From: Anaeromicropila herbilytica
Lineage (GTDB): Bacteria > Bacillota > Clostridia > Lachnospirales > Lachnospiraceae
Direction of reading: 5' to 3'
Assembly: GCF_016591975.1 (NCBI RefSeq)
Contig: NZ_AP024169.1
Span: 4,909,001 to 4,973,000, forward strand
DNA: 64,000 nucleotides
Shown: in pieces, positions 35,673-44,942 of the stretch
Numbering within the stretch: position 1 is the first letter of the stretch
Layout of the letters: each line of letters starts with the position of its first letter
Notes under the pieces: generated by a model
Told to the model about the DNA's origin: nothing
What the model saw: the letters and a program-made list of their open reading frames with translations, nothing else
Database searches by the model: none
Position numbers and translations under genes: made by a program

Positions 35673-36701
35673 CTAATTTTTCTCTACATCTTCCACCAAT
35701 TTAGGTTTTATGACATAATGTAACCCTTTTGCAATGAAATCTGGTGATAGTAAGATTGTTATCAATAGCGCAGTAGGAATGATTAACCAGTCTGGATGCT
35801 CTGGATATATCTTTTTAAATAGAACCATTCCGCCTAACCCATCAAATAAAATGTAAATGATACAACGGTGTATTGCGTATATTGATATTGAGTTCTTACC
35901 CCATTTAGTTATCAACAGCTTACGTTTTGGTACAAGCGCTATAATTAGAAATACAAGTACAAATACTAATGCATAATAACCTAATCTTAACATTGCATCA
36001 AACTGCGTAAAAATCTCCATCTCACTATAAGGATTTCTTCCCGTTAATAGTGGTCGTAAGTCATATAATAATTCTACCTTTACAATTACAATAAATGCTA
36101 AAGCGATAAAACTAATGAATCCTACTATTTTGATATAGTTTTTATCAAGCTTTTCAACTATTTTTTTAGGGTTCATATAATATCCTGCTAAAAAGAAAGG
36201 ATAGAATACCAAAATTCTTGCTAATACTAGAAAATCTCTGATTGAACTATCATAGTTAACTAGGCATCCGGCAATAATTGCTATCATCATTGCATATTTC
36301 TTCTCTAATTTTTTCATGAATATGGTCATGAAGCAATATGCAAAGAGTGCAAAAGCGTACCAAGGACTTCCATCCTCTTCAAGCAAGCTCCAATCACCTT
36401 CTCCATTGATCATTCTTCTTGTAACAAAGATTAGAATCTTAATTACATAATATAGAATTAAATAAGAAAAAATATTAGAATACCTTTTCTCATCAATATT
36501 CTTCTTACTAAATAATCCTGAAATAAATAGAAAAGCAGGCATATGAAAAGTATATATAAATAAAAAAACTCTTCGCATATCAACCGAATTATCTGTATAA
36601 TAATCCGCCATATGTCCGATAACAATTGTAAAAATTAGAAGTGCCTTTAGATTATCCCACTTTGCAATTCTCTTTTTTTCTACAGGTGCATTGAATTCCA
36701 T
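35673..36701 (-). CDS. Membrane acyltransferase (acyltransferase 3 family)
   Basis: Integral membrane protein of 342 aa with about ten helices. The opening IAKWDNLKALLIFTIVIGHMADY contains the conserved histidine of the acyltransferase 3 family. The family O-acetylates or succinylates polysaccharides, peptidoglycan or lipids, and also includes WecH- and fucose-acetylase-like proteins. No glycan gene is next to it, so the acceptor is unknown. It is monocistronic. Confidence 0.88.
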   Translation of the reverse strand: MEFNAPVEKKRIAKWDNLKALLIFTIVIGHMADYYTDNSVDMRRVFLFIYTFHMPAFLFISGLFSKKNIDEKRYSNIFSYLILYYVIKILIFVTRRMINGEGDWSLLEEDGSPWYAFALFAYCFMTIFMKKLEKKYAMMIAIIAGCLVNYDSSIRDFLVLARILVFYPFFLAGYYMNPKKIVEKLDKNYIKIVGFISFIALAFIVIVKVELLYDLRPLLTGRNPYSEMEIFTQFDAMLRLGYYALVFVLVFLIIALVPKRKLLITKWGKNSISIYAIHRCIIYILFDGLGGMVLFKKIYPEHPDWLIIPTALLITILLSPDFIAKGLHYVIKPKLVEDVEKN

Positions 36702-36948
36702 TTTTATCTGTTCCTCGTTTCAATATTCTTCTACAATATAATTATATGGAATAATTTATAGATTACAAGGGTATGGCAAATTGTATTTAAGAAAATACTA
36801 TTTCTTCTCGCTATATTATTCATCCTTGTAGTTATATTGTATACATTATTGTTTCTTAGTATTTTTATGTTTATTCATTATACAAGCTAGTGTTAAGTTA
36901 AAAGCAAGGTTATTTAAATAACAATAACGTCCATTCCTGTAAATTGAC

Positions 36949-37020
36949 GGCAGGCCTAAATTAATAATTATACATCAATATACACATTGTAAGATATAAT
37001 AGGCTATTTGACCCCAACAT
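36949..37020. repeat. Repeat family III copy
   Basis: The stretch from ggcctaaattaataattata through catcaatatacacattgtaa to tttgaccccaaca matches the copies at 49498-49575 and, split, at 12-140. It lies in a 460-bp gap between the acyltransferase and the small protein gene; I see no gene in the rest of that gap. Confidence 0.6.
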
Positions 37021-37163
37021 CAGTAAATATGAAAAATTAAAAGTAATGGGTAGAAAAATAAAAAACGAAATGTTATACTTAAATATCTTAATAATAGATA
37101 TTTAAATAAGCCTTTAAGGCTTTTCACACTCTAATCTTATCTAAAACCGAAAGGAGATACCCT

Positions 37164-37442
37164 ATGTTCCGCTTATGGGCGAAAGTATTTAAAGATAATC
37201 GAATGCTAAGAGATACTGTCATCTGCAACGATGATTCCACTCTCAATCGCACTCGTAAAATATATGCTGCAATTGACGAAATCTGTAATGAATTTGATCT
37301 ATCAAAACCAATATGGTTAGACTCAACAATTGCTGACTTTAAAAAGCATGATAAAACTAGATTTAGTCAAGACAATTTTATTGATCATGTTGATTTTGAT
37401 TTTCTTGAAATCCAGGTAATTGAAGAAGATACGGATTACTAG
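37164..37442 (+). CDS. Conserved hypothetical protein, 92 aa
   Basis: Soluble acidic protein of 92 aa with a good ribosome site (AAAGGAG). It starts MFRLWAKVFKDNRMLRDTVI and ends LEIQVIEEDTDY. I recognise no domain; similar short proteins appear widespread in Lachnospiraceae. Its stop codon overlaps the start of a family I repeat that carries the ribosome site of the next gene, so the two may be co-transcribed. Confidence 0.7.
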   Translation: MFRLWAKVFKDNRMLRDTVICNDDSTLNRTRKIYAAIDEICNEFDLSKPIWLDSTIADFKKHDKTRFSQDNFIDHVDFDFLEIQVIEEDTDY

Positions 37443-37505
37443 TGTGAAATTATAGTGTTTCACACCCCTGATTATTATGTCGCCATAGGCGACGGATGGG
37501 AGCTA
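37441..37505 (+). repeat. Repeat family I, hairpin plus ribosome-site element (copy B)
   Basis: AGTGTGAAAT pairs with GTTTCACAC, then GTCGCCATAGGCGAC (37479-37493) forms a 6-bp hairpin, and GGATGGGAGCTAG leads straight into the ATG at 37507. The GGGAG of the element is the ribosome site of the M15 peptidase gene. Confidence 0.7.
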
Positions 37506-37506
37506 G

Positions 37507-38394
37507 ATGAAGAACAAAACTCTTTCTTTTCTATTTTTATGTGTTGTATTACTATTTATCGTTTCTTATGGCATGAATTGGATAACTATTAAATATAATA
37601 GCAATAAGAATTCAATCAAAAAGAATGAAAGTAAGGTAGCCATGAACATCAAGGATGATAAAAAAGATCGTAACTTAATATCAGCTTCCATTAGCCCTAC
37701 AGAAGAGGATGTAACAGATAAAGAAGCGCTATCTATTGCAAGCATAGCTAGGTTAGATGTTAATACAATAATTAATACCAAAAATATATCAGATGCTGAA
37801 CTTGAATCCTATTTCTACGCAGAAGAAGTTCCCGATGATGTCTTTGAACGAATGTATTGTCTTTCCTACAAGAAAAATTGCACGGTCCCTCTTAGTGATC
37901 TGAATTATGTACGCGTGCTTTACTATGGTTTTGATGACAAAACACATATTGGTGAACTTGTTGTCAATCGGCAAATTGCTGATGATACCATAAACATTAT
38001 GCGAGAACTGTACCATGCTAAGTATCCTATTGAGCGAATGCAACTTATTGATGATTATTCAGCAGATGATGAGAAATCAATGACTGCAAATAATACCTCC
38101 TGCTTCAACTATCGTTCTATAGCAGGAAGCAAGAAGTTATCCAAACACAGTGAGGGCCTTGCCATTGATATTAATCCATTTTACAATCCCTATGTTAAAA
38201 CGGTAGATGGTAAAGAAATAATATCACCACTTCAAGGTGTTACTTATGCCGATCGCTCATTAAAGCTCCCTTACCTAATCAAAGAGAATGATGTATGCTA
38301 TCAGACTTTTCATAAATACGGCTTCACTTGGGGAGGTTCTTGGCATTCTCTAAAAGATTATCAACATTTTGAGAAGGATCTTTCTTCAAACTAA
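37507..38394 (+). CDS. M15-family D-alanyl-D-alanine carboxypeptidase-like protein
   Basis: Exported or membrane-anchored protein of 295 aa. One N-terminal helix (about 6-25) is followed by a linker and an M15 (VanY/endolysin-like) zinc peptidase domain. The zinc ligands are H and D in SKHSEGLAIDINP and the C-terminal histidine in DYQHFE; FTWGGSWHSLKD is also typical. It would trim or cut peptidoglycan stem peptides outside the membrane. Its ribosome site belongs to the family I repeat. A bidirectional terminator follows. Confidence 0.9.
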   Translation: MKNKTLSFLFLCVVLLFIVSYGMNWITIKYNSNKNSIKKNESKVAMNIKDDKKDRNLISASISPTEEDVTDKEALSIASIARLDVNTIINTKNISDAELESYFYAEEVPDDVFERMYCLSYKKNCTVPLSDLNYVRVLYYGFDDKTHIGELVVNRQIADDTINIMRELYHAKYPIERMQLIDDYSADDEKSMTANNTSCFNYRSIAGSKKLSKHSEGLAIDINPFYNPYVKTVDGKEIISPLQGVTYADRSLKLPYLIKENDVCYQTFHKYGFTWGGSWHSLKDYQHFEKDLSSN

Positions 38395-38404
38395 TATTGC
38401 TCAG

Positions 38405-38456
38405 AAAAAAAGTTGCTACCTATGATTTATCATCATAATGTAACAACTCTTTTTTT
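38405..38456. terminator. Bidirectional terminator between the M15 gene and pgi
   Basis: AGTTGCTAC, ATGAT, ATCAT and GTAACAACT form a stem flanked by A7 and T7, so it works for both convergent genes. Confidence 0.8.
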
Positions 38457-38457
38457 A

Positions 38458-39807
38458 TTATAATCTCTTAAGAAGTTCTTCTCTTTGCGCTTCGAATCCT
38501 GGTTTTCCAAGTAAAGCAAACATATTCTTCTTGTAGCTCTCAACACCTGGTTGATCAAATGGATTCACTCCTAAGATATATCCACTTACACCACAAGCAA
38601 ATTCAAAGAAATAGAATAATTGTCCTAATGAGAACTCATCTTGTGTAGGTACGTTAACTAAAAGGTTAGGAACATGACCGTCAGTATGAGCAAGTAAAGT
38701 ACCTTTCATTGCACTCTTATTGATGAAATCTACTGATTTACCAGCAAGATAGTTAAGTCCGTCAAGATCTACTTCTTCTTCCTCTAAGATAATCTCGCAA
38801 ACTGATTTTTCTAAGCTCATAACTGTTTCGAACATAGTTCTTTGACCATCTTGAATAAATTGTCCCATTGAGTGAAGGTCAGTTGTTAAATCAACTGCTG
38901 CTGGGAAGATACCTTTTTGATCTTTTCCTTCACTTTCACCAAATAATTGTTTCCACCATTCATTAACGAAATGAAGTGCTGGTTCATAATTTGCTAATAC
39001 TTCAATTGATTTTCCTTTACGAAGTAAGATATTTCTTACTGCTGCATATTTTACGGAATCGTTTTCAGCAAATGAGTTGTTGATACAACGTTCTCTCATT
39101 GCTGCAGCACCTTTCATAAGTTTATCAATATCAGCACCGCTAACTGCGATTGGAAGTAAACCAACTGCTGTTAATACTGAGAAACGACCACCTACGTCAT
39201 CTGGTACAACAAAACTTTCATATCCTTCTTCAGTAGCAAGATTCTTAAGAGCACCCTTTGCTTTATCTGTTGTAGCATAAATTCTCTTAGCAGCTTCTTC
39301 TTTACCGTATTTTTCAATAAGAAGTTTCTTGAATACACGGAAAGCGATTGCTGGTTCTGTTGTTGTTCCTGATTTACTAATCATATTAATAGAGAAATCT
39401 CTATCTCCGATTACTTCTAATAAATGGCTGATATAAGTACTGCTAATGTTGTTACCAACATAATATATTTCTGGAGTTTTTCTGATTTCTTTTGATACAG
39501 AATTATAAAAACTGTGTCTTAAGAATTCAATTGCTGCTCTTGCACCAAGATAAGAACCGCCAATACCGATTACTACAAGAACTTCAGAATCATTTTGAAT
39601 CTTAGCTGCTGCTTTTTTGATTGCTTCAAATTCTTCTTTATCATAATTTACTGGAAGGTCAATCCAACCTAAAAAGTCATTACCTGCACCAGTCTTATTC
39701 AGTAATTGGCTCTTTGCGTTCTCAGCAACTGATTCCATCATCTTGATTTCTTCTGCTGATATAAATCCATTGGTTAAACTGTAATCAAATGAAACTTGAT
39801 TTGACAT
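38458..39807 (-). CDS. pgi: Glucose-6-phosphate isomerase
   Basis: Cytoplasmic glycolytic enzyme of 449 aa, the length of the short Firmicutes form, interconverting glucose 6-phosphate and fructose 6-phosphate. Motifs include VVIGIGGSYLGARA, ISKSGTTTEPAIAF, GGRFSVLTAVGLLP and a C-terminal QPGVESYKK. The ATG at 39807 follows AAGGAG by 8 nt; a GTG at 39816 overlaps that site. It is monocistronic. Confidence 0.97.
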   Translation of the reverse strand: MSNQVSFDYSLTNGFISAEEIKMMESVAENAKSQLLNKTGAGNDFLGWIDLPVNYDKEEFEAIKKAAAKIQNDSEVLVVIGIGGSYLGARAAIEFLRHSFYNSVSKEIRKTPEIYYVGNNISSTYISHLLEVIGDRDFSINMISKSGTTTEPAIAFRVFKKLLIEKYGKEEAAKRIYATTDKAKGALKNLATEEGYESFVVPDDVGGRFSVLTAVGLLPIAVSGADIDKLMKGAAAMRERCINNSFAENDSVKYAAVRNILLRKGKSIEVLANYEPALHFVNEWWKQLFGESEGKDQKGIFPAAVDLTTDLHSMGQFIQDGQRTMFETVMSLEKSVCEIILEEEEVDLDGLNYLAGKSVDFINKSAMKGTLLAHTDGHVPNLLVNVPTQDEFSLGQLFYFFEFACGVSGYILGVNPFDQPGVESYKKNMFALLGKPGFEAQREELLKRL

Positions 39808-39917
39808 GAAATACACTCCTTTTATCTAATTCTACGTTATTTATCAATCCTTATTTTAGCAAAGTGAATTATTTTTAGCAACCGATTTTTTTAAGGAATG
39901 CATCATTCTATGGCATT

Positions 39918-39966
39918 AAAAAAAATGCTACTCCATACTCCTCAGAATATTGAATAACATTTTTTT
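39918..39966 (-). terminator. Terminator of the coiled-coil membrane protein gene
   Basis: A stem of about 16 bp including GU pairs (ATGTTATTC with GAGTAGCAT, then TATTC with GAGTA) has a TGAG loop and is followed on the minus strand by T8. Confidence 0.7.
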
Positions 39967-40018
39967 AATTTTACATATTATTTTTATATATTTTTCACGA
40001 ATAAGATGTCTTTTAAGG

Positions 40019-41335
40019 CTATGCAAGAAATTCTTTTAAAATATCTTCTATAATCTTCTCTTCATTTTCAGTAAATTCGTATGATTTTAAAGTTTTCTTA
40101 CTTTCTTTTCTTTCAACCACTTCATTTCCTTGATTTTGCACAGTTTCCTTATGTACCGTTTCTTTTTGGAGTTCTTCATTTAATGTACTATTTTTATTCT
40201 TACGATTTGATTCCTGGTTCACAGCCTCTTCCTTAGTGGCAGCAAAACTGTCTGCAGTTCTAAGCTTTTCTTTATTATAAAGAGCTTCTCCTTCTTTTAC
40301 GCCTTTTGAACCTTTTGCTTTCAGCAGATTCTCTTTACGCTTTTCAAATTCCTTCACAACCATATCCGTTGTGATATCTTCCAATTTAAATTCCGATTTT
40401 TCATTACCATTTTCTAACATTGATTTTACAATGCTACTAATAAACTCTTCCATTTCTTTTTCTGAATTATGATTTACCTTTGTTTCTGAATTTGAAGAAG
40501 TTAAGTTAGCATCTTGTTTCTGAATTATTTTAATTAAAGAATCCTTTTTATTTTCTTTGACTATTTCTTCTCCATTTTTCTTCTCTGTATTATGTAGCCT
40601 AGAACTTCTACTTTCTTTCTTTAATTCTTCTTTTTGTCTTTCTCTTAAAGAAAGCTCTTTTTCTTTTTTCTGAGATTCTTTTCTTTTTTCTTTTTCTTCT
40701 TTTCTTTCTCTCTTTAATTCTTTTCGATCCTTTTTGATCTGCTGTTTACTGCTTACCATGGATAAGATCTCATTATACTCACTCTTATAGTCTTCTAAAG
40801 ATTCCGAACTGATATATTCTTTTTCCAATCTAACTTTTAGGAAATTATCAAGATAATCACTAATATTTGCTTTTAATACACATCGCTTAGCAGGAAGATT
40901 GAGTAAACTTTCAAACATTATCAACAAGGAACTTGATAGTATACCAGTAAAGAATGTGGATAAAATATCATTTCTTCCACACTCGTTATATAGCCCTAAC
41001 CCCGCACTAACAGTGCCTGTGAGCATACATAGTATAAGAATTAATCCACCAAGATTCTCCCATGTGTATAACAAGATTCCACTGAATTTATATCGATATA
41101 CATACTTATCCACAAAAACATCCACATTATTAACACCTATCTTCAATTTATAACAAGCTTCAAACTTTAATTTTAGCATTTTCATCAATTTATTGGAGGT
41201 TGTCCCCATATTTTCCGATGCTCTTATTAATTTTTGATATACAATTGCTATGATAAACTTAATCAAAAGTCCCATCAAGCACATTGCCCCCATTATGTAT
41301 ATAAATACATTTTTGTCAAACAAGTCTTGTATCAT
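40019..41335 (-). CDS. Membrane protein with long charged cytoplasmic region
   Basis: Protein of 438 aa of no family I can name. A membrane helix (about 10-33), then two close helices (about 105-150; ENLGGLILILCMLTGTVSAGLGL and STFFTGILSSSLLIMFESLL) give a MotA-like feel, but no MotA motif is seen. Residues 195-260 are a highly charged Lys/Glu coiled coil, and the remainder is low-complexity, ending with NEEKIIEDILKEFLA. The ATG at 41335 follows GAGGAG. It might anchor a cytoplasmic structure to the membrane. It is monocistronic with its own terminator. Confidence 0.7.
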   Translation of the reverse strand: MIQDLFDKNVFIYIMGAMCLMGLLIKFIIAIVYQKLIRASENMGTTSNKLMKMLKLKFEACYKLKIGVNNVDVFVDKYVYRYKFSGILLYTWENLGGLILILCMLTGTVSAGLGLYNECGRNDILSTFFTGILSSSLLIMFESLLNLPAKRCVLKANISDYLDNFLKVRLEKEYISSESLEDYKSEYNEILSMVSSKQQIKKDRKELKRERKEEKEKRKESQKKEKELSLRERQKEELKKESRSSRLHNTEKKNGEEIVKENKKDSLIKIIQKQDANLTSSNSETKVNHNSEKEMEEFISSIVKSMLENGNEKSEFKLEDITTDMVVKEFEKRKENLLKAKGSKGVKEGEALYNKEKLRTADSFAATKEEAVNQESNRKNKNSTLNEELQKETVHKETVQNQGNEVVERKESKKTLKSYEFTENEEKIIEDILKEFLA

Positions 41336-41409
41336 AAATAAATCTCCTCTCATTCCCATTAATTTACAGTTATTATATACCAATATTTTACATTTGAAAA
41401 GAGGAACAT

Positions 41410-41457
41410 AAAAAAACCGTTCAACAAAAATTTAGGTTATCCTTGTTAAACGGTCTT
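41410..41457 (-). terminator. Terminator of mtnN
   Basis: ACCGTTCAACAA and TTGTTAAACGGT form a 12-bp stem with one mismatch, and T7 follows on the minus strand. Confidence 0.8.
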
Positions 41458-41490
41458 TATCTATGGCTTGTCTTTGGTTTTCGACAGAAT

Positions 41491-42189
41491 TTATATTCTC
41501 TTTACTAATTCACTTACTAATTTAACGGTATGCTCAATTGCCTTTGCTTCAAACTCACTGTAGTCCATTTCTGCACTATGATCTGCCTTATCAGAGATTG
41601 CACGAATAATTAAAAATGGGATATTATTTAAGTAAGCAGCTTGCGCAATGGATGCTCCCTCCATCTCAGTACAATATGCCTTGAAGGTACTTACTAACCA
41701 TTCTTTCTTCTCTCTATCAGAGATAAATTGATCTCCACTTACTACTCTTCCAACAAAAGTATTAATATCTGGATTCACTTCTTCGCACACTTCTTTTGCT
41801 ACTGCAACTAATTTTTCTTCTGCTACGAATGTGGATTGTTCCATTCTTGGGATAACTCCAACTTCATAGCCGAATCCTGTCGCATCCATGTCATGTTGAA
41901 TGGCATCGTTTGATAATACAATATCACCTATATTAATTTCATTTTTTAGTGATCCCGCTACTCCTGTATTAATTACAGCGGACACCTCATAATCATCTAC
42001 TAAGATTTGTGTACATATCGCAGCATTAACTTTACCAATGCCACTTCTTACGATAACTACCTCTCTACCGCATAGCTTTCCTTTATAGAATTCCATAGAA
42101 GCTTTTTGACTAACAGACTCTATTTCCATCTTATCTTTCAAGATATTAACTTCTTCTTCCATTGCTCCAATAATACCGATTATTTTCAT
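41491..42189 (-). CDS. mtnN: 5'-methylthioadenosine/S-adenosylhomocysteine nucleosidase
   Basis: Cytoplasmic enzyme of 232 aa that cleaves adenine from MTA and SAH in methyl-group recycling. It has GIIGAMEEEV at the start, VNTGVAGSL, the substrate-binding MEGASIAQAAY and the catalytic aspartate in RAISDKAD. The start MKIIGI at 42189 fits the family; an ATG four codons upstream (42201) is closer to AAAGGA, so the true start is not certain. Confidence 0.95.
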   Translation of the reverse strand: MKIIGIIGAMEEEVNILKDKMEIESVSQKASMEFYKGKLCGREVVIVRSGIGKVNAAICTQILVDDYEVSAVINTGVAGSLKNEINIGDIVLSNDAIQHDMDATGFGYEVGVIPRMEQSTFVAEEKLVAVAKEVCEEVNPDINTFVGRVVSGDQFISDREKKEWLVSTFKAYCTEMEGASIAQAAYLNNIPFLIIRAISDKADHSAEMDYSEFEAKAIEHTVKLVSELVKRI

Positions 42190-42546
42190 ATTTATGCCCA
42201 TTCCTTTCTGTATTCCATCTTATTTTATCCTAATACACTTTATATCCTCAATATTTCCTATTAATAAAATATTATCATATCTATTATCAAATGATTCACG
42301 AAATAGATGACCCATTCTAAAATTATAATATAATAATCGAATACATTATACTATAAGTCGAATATTATTTATAGATAAATAAATATTTTTATACTATATA
42401 CGTCTATAATCTTAAAACCAATTGCAAAATTACATCCTCTAGTATAGAATTAGCATTATAGATACAACTCATATATAAATAAGATAGTGTGAAGTAAAAA
42501 ACATTTCATTACCTAACACTTATATAAACGAAAGGATTATAATAAC
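42190..42546. other. AT-rich divergent promoter region
   Basis: This 357-bp gap between mtnN (minus) and the TSCPD gene (plus) holds the promoters of both. A partial left half of repeat family I (AGTGTGAAGTAAAAAACATTTCA) lies at 42486-42508. GAAAGGAT precedes the ATG at 42547. I see no gene in it. Confidence 0.5.
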
Positions 42547-42798
42547 ATGAACTATAAAACTTCTGGTGTATGTAGCAGAGAGATAAATTTTGATATTGAA
42601 AATGGCATCATTAAAAATGTAACTTTTTCCGGTGGATGTGCCGGTAATACAGCTGGTATTTCTAATTTAGTAGTCGGAATGCCTGTAGATGAAGTAATCA
42701 AAAGACTAGAAGGTGTTACTTGTGGTCCAAGAAAGACATCATGCCCGGATCAATTAGCAAAAGCTCTAAAAGAATATGAAGCTGCTCACGCGCAATAA
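42547..42798 (+). CDS. TSCPD-domain protein (TIGR03905 family)
   Basis: Small protein of 83 aa. The TSCPD domain is nearly the whole protein: TSGVCSREINF, FSGGCAGNTAGISNLVVGM and CGPRKTSCPDQLAKAL. The domain also forms the C-terminus of vitamin B12-dependent ribonucleotide reductases, where its cysteines may bind metal. The stand-alone version is common in clostridia and its function is unknown. The stop is followed by a family I repeat and the radical SAM gene. Confidence 0.93.
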   Translation: MNYKTSGVCSREINFDIENGIIKNVTFSGGCAGNTAGISNLVVGMPVDEVIKRLEGVTCGPRKTSCPDQLAKALKEYEAAHAQ

Positions 42799-42807
42799 AT
42801 AGGCGAT

Positions 42808-42836
42808 GTCGCCTTTGGCGACGGATGGGAGCTAAT
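42808..42836 (+). repeat. Repeat family I, right half (copy C)
   Basis: GTCGCCTTTGGCGAC hairpin followed by GGATGGGAGCTAAT, which runs into the ATG at 42837. The GGGAG provides the ribosome site of the radical SAM gene. The left hairpin found in copies A and B is not next to it; a similar left half lies upstream of the preceding gene. Confidence 0.65.
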
Positions 42837-43712
42837 ATGAAGGCACTAAAACGAATCTATATTGAGATTACAAATATTTGTAATCTCAACTGTAGTTTTT
42901 GTCCACCTTTAGAGCGTGACAAAAGCATCATGAGTATACAAAACTTTGAAACAATTATTGAAAAAGTAAAACCGTTTACTGACTATGTCTATCTGCATGT
43001 AAAAGGGGAGCCCCTTCTTCATAAAGACCTAGCTACTATATTAGAGTTATGTGGTAAGCATAAACTTTATGCGAATATAACAACAAACGGAACGAAATTA
43101 TACGAGGTGAGAGAGACCTTATATCAGGCACCCTCTCTTAGACAGATTAATGTATCTTTGCATAGTTTTGAATCAATTACCGAAGAAAACTTAGATCAAC
43201 TTCATCTATTTTTAGATGAAGTTATTTGCGTGGTGAAACATTTAAGAGACCATACCAATACAATTACTTCTTTAAGACTATGGAATCTTGATAAGACAAA
43301 GGATAATGCTTCGAATATTCGTAACAAACTTGTCTTAAATCGACTGCAAGATGCCTTCTCGTATTGTGGAAACATCAAAGAAGAACTTGGTACCAAGAGA
43401 GGCTTTAAATTATCCGAAAGAATATATCTAGAGCAGGACTACGAATTTGCTTGGCCAGATCTATCCTTACCTGTAATTAGCAATACAGGCTATTGCTATG
43501 GATTAAAGACACAATGTGCCATTCTTGTTGACGGAACTGTCGTTCCTTGTTGCCTTGATGGCAATGGAAAAGTTCCTTTAGGGAATATACTAACAGATGA
43601 ATTAGATAATATCCTTTCTTCTCCTCGTGCCAATGCAATGAGAGAAGGATTTGCGAATCGAAACGTCGTTGAAGAACTATGTAAACGATGTGGATATAGA
43701 GAACGATTTTAA
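42837..43712 (+). CDS. Radical SAM protein with SPASM-type C-terminus
   Basis: Protein of 291 aa. The radical SAM cluster motif is CNLNCSFC near residue 14, followed by VYLHVKGEPLLHKD and an NITTNGTKL strand. The C-terminal region has CYGLKTQCAILVDGTVVPCCLDGNG and CKRCGY, which can bind a further Fe-S cluster as in SPASM proteins. Family members modify peptides or enzymes, but no peptide precursor is adjacent, so the substrate is unknown. The end of the gene lies 19 nt before murG, so the two are probably in one transcript. Confidence 0.9.
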   Translation: MKALKRIYIEITNICNLNCSFCPPLERDKSIMSIQNFETIIEKVKPFTDYVYLHVKGEPLLHKDLATILELCGKHKLYANITTNGTKLYEVRETLYQAPSLRQINVSLHSFESITEENLDQLHLFLDEVICVVKHLRDHTNTITSLRLWNLDKTKDNASNIRNKLVLNRLQDAFSYCGNIKEELGTKRGFKLSERIYLEQDYEFAWPDLSLPVISNTGYCYGLKTQCAILVDGTVVPCCLDGNGKVPLGNILTDELDNILSSPRANAMREGFANRNVVEELCKRCGYRERF

Positions 43713-43731
43713 AAGTTTGGAGGCATCCTAC

Positions 43732-44796
43732 ATGAAAAGAATAGTATTAACTGGTGGTGGAACAGCTGGTCATGTCACACCCAACATCGCCTTATTACCT
43801 GACCTAAAAAGAGCAGGATATGATATCTCTTATATCGGCTCATACGAAGGCATGGAGCGAAAGTTAATTGAAGATTTAGATATCCCATATTACGGAATAT
43901 CATCTGGTAAATTAAGAAGATACTTTGACCCTAAGAATTTTAGTGATCCTTTTAAAGTAATAAAAGGTTATTTTGAAGCACGTACTTTGTTAAAAAAATT
44001 AAAACCCGATGTAATCTTTTCCAAAGGTGGCTTTGTAACGGTTCCTGTTGTCTTAGCCGCAAAAGCAAGAAAGATTCCAACTATTATTCACGAATCAGAC
44101 ATTACGCCAGGACTTGCAAACCGTCTATGCATCCCATCAGCATCTAAGGTCTGTGCAAATTTTCCGGAAACACTTACCCATCTTCCTGATGAAAAAGCCG
44201 TTCTAACTGGCTCTCCAATTCGTAAAGAATTGTTCTCTGGAAATAAAATTAAAGGCTTGGACTTCTGTGGATTTAGTCACAATAAGCCAGTCCTATTAAT
44301 CATGGGTGGAAGCTTAGGTTCTAAAGCAATTAACGACGCGGTACGAGGAATTCTTGATACCTTACTTATGAAATACCAAGTAATTCACTTATGTGGAAAA
44401 GGTAAATTAGAAGAAAGTCTTAGAAATAAAAAAGGCTATGTTCAATTTGAATATATCAATGAAGAATTAACGGATCTATTTGCCGCTGCCGATATGATCT
44501 TATCTAGGGCAGGCGCTAATGCTATCTGTGAAATCTTAGCTTTAAAGAAACCTAATATCCTCATTCCACTTTCTGCTGCTTCAAGTAGAGGTGATCAGAT
44601 CTTGAATGCTGAATCTTTCTTAAGACAAGGATATAGCTACTTATTAAAAGAAGAAGAAGTAACGAACGCCTCCCTCTTAACTGCAATTGAAGAAGTCTAT
44701 CAGAATAGACAAACCTATATTGCTGCAATGGAGAAGAGTGCTTTAAATCATTCGATTGATAAGATCATTGGTTTAATCAATGAAGTATCAAAATAA
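43732..44796 (+). CDS. murG: MurG, UDP-GlcNAc:lipid I GlcNAc transferase
   Basis: Peptidoglycan enzyme of 354 aa that adds GlcNAc to lipid I at the inner membrane face. It has the glycine-rich GGGTAGHVTPN start, SKGGFVTVP, HESDITPGLANR, MGGSLGSKAIN and the UDP-GlcNAc site SRAGANAICE. The ATG at 43732 follows TTTGGAGG; the longer reading frame upstream overlaps the radical SAM gene and is not used. Unusually it lies outside a mur/fts cluster. Confidence 0.96.
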   Translation: MKRIVLTGGGTAGHVTPNIALLPDLKRAGYDISYIGSYEGMERKLIEDLDIPYYGISSGKLRRYFDPKNFSDPFKVIKGYFEARTLLKKLKPDVIFSKGGFVTVPVVLAAKARKIPTIIHESDITPGLANRLCIPSASKVCANFPETLTHLPDEKAVLTGSPIRKELFSGNKIKGLDFCGFSHNKPVLLIMGGSLGSKAINDAVRGILDTLLMKYQVIHLCGKGKLEESLRNKKGYVQFEYINEELTDLFAAADMILSRAGANAICEILALKKPNILIPLSAASSRGDQILNAESFLRQGYSYLLKEEEVTNASLLTAIEEVYQNRQTYIAAMEKSALNHSIDKIIGLINEVSK

Positions 44797-44863
44797 TACT
44801 TAACACTACAAAATAAGCTAAGATACTCTTCTAAAACTCAAATCTTAAGTAACCATAAACTAA

Positions 44864-44908
44864 TAAAAACACCAAGCTATGCATATAAGCATAGTTTGGT
44901 GTTTTTAC
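44864..44908. terminator. Bidirectional terminator between murG and the HIT gene
   Basis: An 18-bp inverted repeat (AAAAACACCAA, CTATGC / GCATAG, TTGGTGTTTTT) with one mismatch and A5/T5 flanks serves both convergent genes. Confidence 0.9.
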
Positions 44909-44942
44909 ATTCTTGTAGCTTCTATAAACTTTTTCTAAATAA

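Noticed and set aside
43651..43731. Longer murG reading frame
   Set aside because: It would overlap the radical SAM gene; the conserved MKRIVLTGGG start has its own ribosome site at 43732.
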